From the NCBI GenBank assembly GCA_028688815.1, contig JAQTXJ010000019.1, forward strand, positions 1 through 38,395: a stretch of DNA of 38,395 bases. Direction: 5' to 3'. Made by a program: the position numbers and the translations under genes. Positions 15,541 through 22,185 of this stretch are shown here, piece by piece. The first letter of the stretch is position 1. Every line of letters begins with the position of its first letter. The notes beneath the pieces were generated by a model. That model saw only the letters and a list, made by a program, of their open reading frames with translations. It was not told the DNA's origin and ran no database searches. The stretch comes from a bacterium (lineage in GTDB: Bacteria > Hydrothermota > UBA3073 > JACQXS01 > JAQTXJ01).

Positions 15541-15842
15541 TGAAAGAAAAATATCTTAAGAATGTAGTTACCCTGGAGTTTTACTTGGACAAATGTACGG
15601 GATGCGGCATGTGTGAGACCGTTTGTCCGCATAGTGTTTTTAAAATAGAAAAAGGAAAAGCGCATATTACGGAGAGGGATTTATGTATGGAATGTGGCGC
15701 TTGCGCCGGAAACTGCCCTGCAAAAGCAATTAAAGTAAGAGCGGGAGTCGGTTGTGCAGGTGCGATTATTGTGGGAGCGCTTACGGGAAGCGAACCTACT
15801 TGCGGCGGCTCGGATGATTCGAAAAAATCCTGTTGTGGGTAG
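15540..15842 (+). CDS. hgcB: Mercury methylation ferredoxin HgcB
   Basis: 100 residues. Two [4Fe-4S] motifs are intact: Cys19, 22, 25, 29 (CTGCGMCETVCP) and Cys49, 52, 55, 59 (CMECGACAGNCP). HgcB-specific features follow: Cys72 in RAGVGCAG, and the C-terminal vicinal pair Cys98-Cys99 in KKSCCG, with an extra Cys88 in PTCGG. HgcB reduces the HgcA corrinoid and its C-terminal thiols may pass Hg(II) to HgcA. The gene is 77 bases downstream of hgcA, a distance made up by a two-hairpin repeat that carries its likely ribosome site. The order hgcA-hgcB is the standard one. Confidence 0.97.
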   Translation: MKEKYLKNVVTLEFYLDKCTGCGMCETVCPHSVFKIEKGKAHITERDLCMECGACAGNCPAKAIKVRAGVGCAGAIIVGALTGSEPTCGGSDDSKKSCCG

Positions 15843-15954
15843 AAGAGACAGTTTGAATAGTATAGGGAGTTTAGAGCTATCTCACGCAAAACATAGAAAC
15901 GCCGAATAAATTAGACGCATGCTCTTATGTCTTAACCGCTAAGCAGCGCCGACT

Positions 15955-18087
15955 TTATTTTATCAGTATTAGTTTCTTTGTTTCTTTAAATGTATTGGTA
16001 GTTAGCCTCACAAAATATATTCCGTTAGTGTAGATATTAGGAGCAAATGTATAATTCCCTTTGCTTAAAACACCTGTATAAATATCTTTTTTCAGTCTTC
16101 CGCATAAATCGTATATTTTTATATCCGTTTGCATTGTCTTCGGAACTGACAGATAAATTTTGTCTTTTATAATTTTTAAATCCGCATTCCAAGATCCAAA
16201 ATTCGAAATTGACCGTTCTTCTATCCCTTGTTCGTTATAGCTTGACACCCCACCACCGGAGGTCCCAATCCATTTTATGCTCCCCTCTATTGCTATTGCC
16301 GTAATTCCATTTGTCGGCAACCCTGAATTACTCATATCGTACGTAGTCCAGTTAGTGTCGTCAAACTTTGCCAATCCGGCATCATCAGTTCCAATCCATT
16401 TTACTTCGGTCGTGTCTTCTATTGCTATGAAATTAACATAATTACTCGGCAAATATGAACTATAAATATCATACACAGTCCAATTAGTTCCGTCAAATTT
16501 TGCCAAACCATTATAAGTTCCAATCCATTTTACTCCGGTCGTGCCTTCTATTGCTATTGAACTAACATAATTATCCGGCAATCCGGAATTATACATATTA
16601 TAAACAGTCCAGTTAGTCCCATCAAACTTAGCTAAACCACCACCGGTTCCAATCCATTTTGCGCCGGCACCATCTATTGCTATTGAACGAACATAATTAT
16701 TCGGCAAACCTGAATTAAGCGTATCGTACACTGTCCAGTTAGTCCCGTCAAACTTCGCAAGCCCCTTGCTCTCACCAAAACAATCGCTGCCAATCCAGAC
16801 GTTGCTCCCTTCTGTTGCAATAGCATAGATATGGTTGCAAAATAAACCTGAATTACTCGTATCATATACAGTCCAATTAGTCCCGTCAAACTTTGCAAGA
16901 CCTCCGTAATCAAAATCATCCCAGGTGCCAATCCATATATTGCTCCCACCTGTTGCAATGGCGCTGACACATTTGGTAGGAAATACAGAATTTAAAGTGT
17001 CATAAGTAGTCCATGCGTTAGCTTTAAACTCCGTAATGCCTAAACCGGTTCCAATCCATTTTCCGCCGGTCGTGCTTTTTATTGCCATTGAATAAACATA
17101 ATTACTCGGCAAACCTGAATTACTCATATTATACGTAGCCAAATTCGTCCCATAAAACTTTATTAAGCCCCCGCTGGCTCCAATCCATTTTGTGCTGCCT
17201 TCTACCACTATTGAGTTAACATCATTCAAATCATATACGGTCCAGTTAGCGTTCTCAAACTTTGCAAGCCCTTCCAATGTCCCAATCCATTTTACGCCGG
17301 CGCCATCTATTGTTATTGAACGAACCGAATTATTCGGCAAACCTGAATTAAGCATATTGTACACAGTCCAGTTGATTCCGTCAAGCTTCGCAAGCCCATT
17401 GCCGGTACAAATCCATTTTGCCCCGGCGCCTTCTATTGCTACTGAAACAACATTATTACTCGGCAAACCTGAATTATAAGTCCCATAAACAGTCCAGTTG
17501 ACGTTATCAAATTTTGCAAGTCCCTCATCAGAAGTCCCAACCCATTTTGCGCCGGTCGCGCCTTCTATTGTTATTGAACGAACATAATTACTTGGTAAGC
17601 CTGAATTGCTCGTATTATATACAGTCCAGTTCGTACCATCAAATTTTACAAGACCACTGTATGTTCCAATCCATTTTATGTTTCCTTCTATTGCTATTGC
17701 CATAATTCCATCCGTCGGCAAGCCTGAATTATAATCATATACGGTCCAGTTCGTACCATCAAATTTCGCCAACCCATAAGGCGTTCCAATCCATTTTGCG
17801 CCGGTACCATCTATTGCTATTGAACTAATATAATTATTCGGCAAACCTGAATTGGAGTGATTATAAAACGCCATATCTCCTGTAGCCGTATCCATACAGA
17901 CTAGTCCTCCATCCGTTCCAATCCATAGTTTGTTCCCTTCCCCGACAATATCCTGAACAAAGCTTCCACTTGTATAATTAGTCCACCCCGGGTGTTGTGC
18001 GTTGGCGGTATTAAAAAACACTCCAACAAGTAAAACAATCCTGCCTACCCGAAAAACGAGCATTCCCAAAAAATCTTTATTTTGCAT
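15955..18087 (-). CDS. Fourteen-repeat beta-propeller surface protein with type IX sorting domain
   Basis: 711 residues from ATG 18087, chosen for the GGAGGG site just upstream and a signal peptide ending TANAQ; a longer frame to 18150 lacks both. Residues about 40-625 contain 14 imperfect repeats of about 42 residues with consensus KWIGT..GLAKFDGTNWTVY and NSGLP.NYV.SIAIEG, the two-component-regulator-propeller (Reg_prop) repeat; 14 blades would make two seven-bladed propellers. The C-terminal 80 residues (ADLKIIKDKIYLSVP, IYDLCGRLKK, GNYTF, GIYFVRL, KLILIK) form a type IX-like sorting domain shared with three proteins at the right end of the window. Likely secreted or surface-bound. Convergent with hgcB; TTGACT at 18150-18145 is a possible -35 box. 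Confidence 0.85.
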   Translation of the reverse strand: MQNKDFLGMLVFRVGRIVLLVGVFFNTANAQHPGWTNYTSGSFVQDIVGEGNKLWIGTDGGLVCMDTATGDMAFYNHSNSGLPNNYISSIAIDGTGAKWIGTPYGLAKFDGTNWTVYDYNSGLPTDGIMAIAIEGNIKWIGTYSGLVKFDGTNWTVYNTSNSGLPSNYVRSITIEGATGAKWVGTSDEGLAKFDNVNWTVYGTYNSGLPSNNVVSVAIEGAGAKWICTGNGLAKLDGINWTVYNMLNSGLPNNSVRSITIDGAGVKWIGTLEGLAKFENANWTVYDLNDVNSIVVEGSTKWIGASGGLIKFYGTNLATYNMSNSGLPSNYVYSMAIKSTTGGKWIGTGLGITEFKANAWTTYDTLNSVFPTKCVSAIATGGSNIWIGTWDDFDYGGLAKFDGTNWTVYDTSNSGLFCNHIYAIATEGSNVWIGSDCFGESKGLAKFDGTNWTVYDTLNSGLPNNYVRSIAIDGAGAKWIGTGGGLAKFDGTNWTVYNMYNSGLPDNYVSSIAIEGTTGVKWIGTYNGLAKFDGTNWTVYDIYSSYLPSNYVNFIAIEDTTEVKWIGTDDAGLAKFDDTNWTTYDMSNSGLPTNGITAIAIEGSIKWIGTSGGGVSSYNEQGIEERSISNFGSWNADLKIIKDKIYLSVPKTMQTDIKIYDLCGRLKKDIYTGVLSKGNYTFAPNIYTNGIYFVRLTTNTFKETKKLILIK

Positions 18088-18482
18088 TTTCCCTCCAATT
18101 TGTTTTATATACGTTACATCCTTATTATTATATATTGCATAATAAGTCAAGATATATATAGAAAAACGTATTATTTCAACGGCTATTCCCGCCGTCTATC
18201 CAAATCAGAGCCCCCCCAATCCAATCCGTCTCAGGCAAACTAAAAACTAAAGTTTTAATGGCTTGCCAACGTTTCCGCCATTAACTCCAAATAAACAAAA
18301 CTACGCTCTTGACAAATTCTGAATTATGTATCATACATATAATATTATAAAAAAGTTCAGTCCGCCTTGGGCGGAGATAAGTTAGAGTCCGGATAGCGGG
18401 ATAGCAATCTCTAATCCAGTAAAACTGGAAAGAGCTTGACTATAATGTTTCTGCCGAAACAAACTCTAACTAAGGAGGAAGA
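18088..18482. promoter_or_regulatory. Divergent intergenic region: two promoters, a dyad and a nested hairpin element
   Basis: No gene seen. Minus strand: TTGACT (18150-18145) with an AT-rich -10 region before the propeller gene. Plus strand: TTGACA at 18309-18314, the 15-mer CAAATTCTGAATTAT (18313-18327) shared with the arsR upstream region, a perfect 7-1-7 dyad TATGTAT-c-ATACATA (18325-18339) and TATAAT (18338-18343). Then TCCGCCttggGCGGA (18361-18375) and a nested element (18380-18471) whose outer arms AGTTAGAGT / ACTCTAACT enclose a two-hairpin unit. AAGGAGG at 18472-18478 serves ATG 18483. Confidence 0.55.
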
Positions 18483-19562
18483 ATGAAAACATATAAAGTA
18501 TTAGTTTCAATGGCATTAGTTATGTCTTTTTTCGTTGTGTCTCAAGTAAAAGCTGAGACAAGACAGGTAGTGGTAATAGAAGAAGTAACGACAACAGTTG
18601 GCTGACCGTACTGTCCTGCTGCAGCGGGTCCGCTGCATCAAATAGAAGTTGCCCAGGGCGATGCAATAGCAGTCATAAGTCTTCACGTACAATATTCGGG
18701 AACAAGCAATCCATTTAGAACGACAGAAACTTCACCAAGAGCTTTGACTTATTATGCGCCATCAGGTATACCTGCTTCATATTGCGATGGAATTGTTGCA
18801 AGAACAGGGGCACAAGCTTACAGCACGCATCTTTCAGATTTTAATGCCCGCAAAGCAGTAGCTTCTCCGATTAAAATAGAAATTACGGGTACTTATAATT
18901 CAGGAGCAAAAACGGGAGTTGCAAATATCCATATAAGCAATACGAGTGGCTCTACTGTTAGCGGAACTATGCAGTGTATTATTACGGAAACCAAAATTGC
19001 TTATGCCTGGGGTGCAGGAACAAGCGCGCCTCAAGACAGCATATTCCACGTAGCAAGAGATTTGATTCCCGACCAGAATGGAGAAGCAGTATCAATATCG
19101 GCAGGCGGCACTCTTGATAAAGTAAGAAATTTTACCATAGGTTCAACATGGAAACCAAACGATTGTTACCTTATTGTTTTTGTCCAGGGGAGCAACAAAG
19201 AAATATACCAGGCTGCAAAAGTTTGCGCACCACAAATACAAGGGATTGAGGAGTCTGCTTTAAAATATCCCATTATGTTACAGAACGAGCCCAATCCATT
19301 TAAGGATAAAGTAACTATTAGTTATAATATTCCTGTTACCTCTAAAACATCACTAGAAGTTTATGACATAACGGGAAAACTTTTAAAGACAATAGTTAAC
19401 AAGGTAGAAACAGCCGGGCATAAAGAAGTTATATGGAACGGGAAAGACATCAAGGGAAAAGAAATGCCATCTGGTTTATATTTTATAAAACTTATCTGTC
19501 TATCGGCAAGGCAGGTATCCGAGAAAACCGAATTGACAAGCAAAGTAATGTTATTGAGGTAA
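18483..19562 (+). CDS. Candidate selenoprotein: Omp28/thioredoxin-like exported protein with in-frame TGA
   Basis: Read through TGA 18603-18605 this is 359 residues from ATG 18483 (AAGGAGG 5 bases upstream). Signal peptide MKTYKVLVSMALVMSFFVVSQVKA, then VVVIEEVTTTVG-(TGA)-PYCP-AAAGPL: the TGA is codon 41, at the first Cys position of a CPYC redox motif, with Cys44 following. DAIAVISLHVQYSG and SGIPASYCDG fit the Omp28-like thioredoxin fold (strand after the active-site helix, cis-Pro loop). Residues about 180-270 look Ig-like, and the end (NEPNPFKDKVTISYNIP, YDITGKLLKT, GLYFIKL) is a type IX sorting domain. Frame and homology continue on both sides. If the TGA is a true stop, the gene is a pseudogene cut at residue 40. 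A SECIS-like hairpin downstream favours selenocysteine. The sorting domain end (LICLSARQVSEK) may hold a degenerate palindrome. Confidence 0.75.
18603..18640 (+). promoter_or_regulatory. Candidate bacterial SECIS element
   Basis: Starting from the in-frame TGA (18603-18605), 14 bases later a perfect 7-bp stem begins: TGCAGCG (18620-18626) with CGCTGCA (18631-18637), apical loop GGTC (18627-18630). Two further pairs (18617-18640, 18618-18639) flank a C/T mismatch. The loop GG(U) lies 22 bases past the TGA; bacterial SECIS loops such as that of fdhF also present GGU at about this distance. No SelB-binding test is possible here. Confidence 0.6.
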
Positions 19563-19585
19563 GACTGAAAAGGAATTAAAAAAAT

Positions 19586-20110
19586 ATGAAAATAGCAATT
19601 GGTTGCGACCACAGAGGAATAGATTTTAAAAGTAAAGTAATAAATATTTTAAAATCCAAAGACATTGAAGTTATAGATGTAGGGGCCAATACAAACCAAT
19701 CTTGTGATTATCCGGATTTTGGATTTAGGGTAGCCGAAATTGTTGCCAAGAATGAAGCAGACTGGGGGATACTAATATGTAATTCCGGCATAGGAATGTC
19801 TATTGTTGCGAACAAAGTAAAGGGTATTCGTGCAGCGCTTTGTATAAATGAAAAGCTTGCGGAGTATGCCCGGTTACATAATGATGCCAACATTCTTGTT
19901 ATTGGGGCAGGATTTGTCAGTGATGAATTGGCAGAAGGCATCATAAATAAATGGCTTGATACTAAATTTGAGGGAGACAGGCACATAAAAAGGTTGCAAA
20001 AGATAAGTGATTTTGAAGAAAAACAGGTATCCAAAGAAGAATGTGACAGGCTTGTAAAGAAATGGCAGGATGAAGTAAGAAAATGGCAATCAAAGACGTG
20101 GCGAAGGTAA
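19586..20110 (+). CDS. rpiB: Ribose 5-phosphate isomerase B
   Basis: 174 residues. RpiB interconverts ribose 5-phosphate and ribulose 5-phosphate in the pentose phosphate pathway, in the cytoplasm. Seen: N-terminal IAIGCDHRGIDFKSKV, active-site loop ICNSGIGMSIVANKVKGIRAALC, and the conserved HNDANILVIGAGFV. The motif is CNSGIG where most homologues have CGTGIG, a modest change. It is about 25 residues longer than the usual 145-150; the extra C-terminal tail is charged (KQVSKEECDRLVKKW) and helical. AAGGA precedes the ATG; it is only 24 bases after the candidate selenoprotein, so co-transcription is possible. Confidence 0.92.
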   Translation: MKIAIGCDHRGIDFKSKVINILKSKDIEVIDVGANTNQSCDYPDFGFRVAEIVAKNEADWGILICNSGIGMSIVANKVKGIRAALCINEKLAEYARLHNDANILVIGAGFVSDELAEGIINKWLDTKFEGDRHIKRLQKISDFEEKQVSKEECDRLVKKWQDEVRKWQSKTWRR

Positions 20111-20188
20111 CCCACTCTTTAATTAGTTGGAGGTTGTTCCGTCGATTATCTAGCTATGCTGGACTCAATTTTCTTGCCCTATGCTACT

Positions 20189-20265
20189 ACTTAACTTATA
20201 AAAAGCTCTTGGGCGAAGCCCTTAGAGATTCCTATCCTGCTCTGCCGGACTCAACTTACTTAACT
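20189..20265 (-). repeat. Two-hairpin intergenic element, copy 5
   Basis: Minus strand: GTCCGGCagaGCAGGAT hairpin, GGAATCTCTAA, the inner hairpin GGGCttcGCCC, AAGAGCTTTTTATAAGTTAAGT. It lies between rpiB and the lipoprotein gene. A degenerate TCCAGCatagctAGATAA half-unit follows on the same strand (about 20145-20165). Confidence 0.7.
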
Positions 20266-20297
20266 TATCCCATCTTGAGTATAGTGGATAATTTTTG

Positions 20298-20325
20298 TTG
20301 ACAATAAGAATATTGTAGTTATTTT
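20298..20325 (+). promoter_or_regulatory. Candidate promoter for the lipoprotein/LysM pair
   Basis: TTGACA (20298-20303), 16-base spacer, TATTTT (20320-20325), in a strongly AT-rich region 40 bases before ATG 20365, which has a full AGGAGGTGA ribosome site at 20353-20361. Confidence 0.5.
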
Positions 20326-20364
20326 TGCAAATATTGTTATAAATATTCTTTCAGGAGGTGAAAG

Positions 20365-20643
20365 ATGCTAAAGGTAATACCACTTTTAATAGCTGTTTTT
20401 GCATTTGTAGTAGGTTGCGGACCTAAAGGAGCTTCTCAGGAACAATTAGCAACTTTAGCCCAGTCAAAAGCAGCCTGTGATGCAGCGGAAAGCAAGCTAA
20501 AAGAAATAGAAGCTCAGAAAGCGGAATATGAAGCAACTATTGCGGATAAACAAAAAGAGGTTCAAGCGTTACAGGATGAACTTAATAACTTAGAAAAAAC
20601 TTTAACAGACAGAAAACAAGCAGAAACTAAAGAAACCAAGTGA
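20365..20643 (+). CDS. Small coiled-coil lipoprotein
   Basis: 92 residues. Signal peptide ending FAFVVGC puts lipidated Cys18 at the mature end, followed by GPKGASQEQ and a long heptad-patterned helix (about 25-85: AESKLKEIEAQKAEYEATI, KEVQALQDELNNLEKTL), highly charged. The form recalls Lpp-like or SlyB-adjacent spacer lipoproteins that tie the outer membrane to the wall. AGGAGGTGA is an excellent ribosome site. The next gene, 23 bases on, encodes a coiled-coil LysM protein, so the two may form a peptidoglycan-outer membrane tether. Family not recognised. Confidence 0.75.
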   Translation: MLKVIPLLIAVFAFVVGCGPKGASQEQLATLAQSKAACDAAESKLKEIEAQKAEYEATIADKQKEVQALQDELNNLEKTLTDRKQAETKETK

Positions 20644-20666
20644 AAAAATAAGGGAGGATAATACTT

Positions 20667-21098
20667 ATGAAACCCAGAACTATTATGTTAGCCCTTATGG
20701 TATTTGCTACTATAGGGTATGCACAGGAGAAGCTTACGTATGTTCAAGCTACTTCCCTTATAGCTCAATATAAGGGGAAAGAAACAGAGCTTCAGACAAG
20801 CATTACAAATGGAACTGCAGAAGTAGACAGTTTAAAAAACGTAATCGCTCAATTGGATGTAGAAATTTCCACACTTACGACGAGAGTAGAGGAACTCAGA
20901 GCCGCAACAGCAGAACCGGAATGCACGTATTATGTGGTACAAGAAGGAGATTTCTTAGCGAAACTTGCCGAATATAAAGAAGTATACGGACGCGGGAACT
21001 ATGCCAAATGGCCCAAAATTTATAATGCTAACAGAGATTTAATCAAAAATCCTACAGTGATTCAGCCGGGATGGAAGCTTAAAGTTCCAAGACCATAA
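20667..21098 (+). CDS. Periplasmic coiled-coil LysM protein
   Basis: 143 residues: signal peptide MKPRTIMLALMVFATIGYAQ, a coiled coil (about 28-85, QYKGKETELQTSI, VAQLDVEISTLTTRVEEL), then a single LysM-type domain (about 90-142): YYVVQEGDFLAKLAEYKEVYG, WPKIYNANRDLIKNPTVIQPGWKLKVP. LysM binds peptidoglycan, so the protein probably sits at the wall with the preceding lipoprotein as partner. GGGAGG precedes the ATG. A hairpin terminator follows at 21114, closing the two-gene operon. Similar coiled-coil/LysM proteins occur in Tol-Pal-linked envelope systems, but nothing here proves that. Confidence 0.85.
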   Translation: MKPRTIMLALMVFATIGYAQEKLTYVQATSLIAQYKGKETELQTSITNGTAEVDSLKNVIAQLDVEISTLTTRVEELRAATAEPECTYYVVQEGDFLAKLAEYKEVYGRGNYAKWPKIYNANRDLIKNPTVIQPGWKLKVPRP

Positions 21099-21113
21099 AA
21101 ACTATAAAACTAA

Positions 21114-21160
21114 TAAAGCAGGGAATTCTGAAAACAATCGGGGTTCCCTGCTTTATTCTA
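21114..21160 (+). terminator. Hairpin terminator after the LysM gene
   Basis: AAAGCAGGGAA (21115-21125) pairs perfectly with TTCCCTGCTTT (21144-21154), 18-base loop, followed by ATTCT. The T tract is short (TTTATT), so strength is uncertain. Confidence 0.7.
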
Positions 21161-21183
21161 ATGAACAGGCTTTTATTTTCTAT

Positions 21184-22185
21184 ATGATAAAAACTCGTAT
21201 TTCAACAAAAGGAATTAACCCGTTATTTCTTTATGGAAAACTGGATGAAAACCTAATAACATTATCTAAAAAATACAATGTTAAAATTACCGCAAGAGGA
21301 GAAAATCTTTTTTTGCAAGGGAACCAGGAAAACGTAGAGAAATTAAGGGAAAATCTAGTATATCTAATAAAAGAAATAAAAGAAGGTCGTACTATAAACA
21401 AAGACAATCTTTTTTTAAGCAATAATCAGAATAACATTCTACGCGACAGGGGAAACTCAAAAGATTATAACGCGAATGGAACATCCCGCTACGGCGGCAA
21501 TGATTATTCTCAATTTAACAATTTCGAGCAAATTATCGGCGTAGTGACTCCGAGAACACCGGGGCAGGACGTTTATCTAAAAGCGCTTAACAAGTTTGAC
21601 ATTGTTATTTGTATAGGGCCTGCAGGAACCGGCAAAACTTTTCTTGCAGTTGCAAAAGCAGTAGACTTGTTAAAAACCAATGCCGTTCGTAAAGTAATAC
21701 TTACGAGGCCGGCAGTTGAAGCGGGTGAAAGACTTGGGTTTTTACCCGGGGATTTCAAGGAGAAAATAGATCCCTATCTACGGCCATTATATGATGCATT
21801 GCATGAATTGCTTCCCCGCGATAAAATAAGACAATATATGGAAGACCACACCATTGAAATAGTGCCATTAGGATATATGAGAGGGAGAAACCTCGACAAA
21901 TCGTTCATCATACTTGATGAGGCACAAAATGCAACCAAGCTCCAGATGAAAATGTTTTTAACGAGGCTTGGCGTGGGGTCAAAAGCCTGCATTACGGGAG
22001 ACATTACACAGATTGATTTGAAAACAAATGAGGAATCCGGGTTACCGCACATTCAACATGTACTTGCAAATATCCCGGGTATAAAATTCGTAACGCTCAC
22101 CGGGAAAGACATTGTAAGGCATCCTCTTGTTAAAAAGATTGTAGAAGCCTACGAAACATATGAAAAAGAAAATAAGAACCAATAG
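21184..22185 (+). CDS. phoH: PhoH-family ATPase (YbeZ-like)
   Basis: 333 residues. An N-terminal KH-like segment (about 1-70) is followed by a variable Asn-rich linker (75-115) and the PhoH P-loop domain: Walker A GPAGTGKT (145-152), TRPAVEAGERLGFLPGD, and Walker B ILDEAQNAT (L244-D245-E246). The end HPLVKKIVEAYE is typical. PhoH/YbeZ works with YbeY in RNA and ribosome metabolism; both genes and the HD gene between them keep the common bacterial order. The stop lies 26 bases inside the next gene, so they are translationally linked. No Shine-Dalgarno is seen at ATG 21184. Confidence 0.94.
   Translation: MIKTRISTKGINPLFLYGKLDENLITLSKKYNVKITARGENLFLQGNQENVEKLRENLVYLIKEIKEGRTINKDNLFLSNNQNNILRDRGNSKDYNANGTSRYGGNDYSQFNNFEQIIGVVTPRTPGQDVYLKALNKFDIVICIGPAGTGKTFLAVAKAVDLLKTNAVRKVILTRPAVEAGERLGFLPGDFKEKIDPYLRPLYDALHELLPRDKIRQYMEDHTIEIVPLGYMRGRNLDKSFIILDEAQNATKLQMKMFLTRLGVGSKACITGDITQIDLKTNEESGLPHIQHVLANIPGIKFVTLTGKDIVRHPLVKKIVEAYETYEKENKNQ

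Noticed and set aside
16680-17705. Open frames inside the 14-repeat propeller gene on either strand
   Set aside because: They follow the repeat period of the real gene, lack ribosome sites and have no recognisable protein sequence.
18603-18605. In-frame TGA taken as sign of a reassigned genetic code (TGA as Trp or Gly)
   Set aside because: Other complete genes end in TGA at family-consistent positions (acr3, the thioredoxin at 8973, ybeY, the coupled ATGA junctions), and no other gene has internal TGA codons.
20083-20301. Small plus-strand protein after rpiB
   Set aside because: Its sequence is made almost wholly of palindromic intergenic repeats and it overlaps rpiB; no ribosome site.
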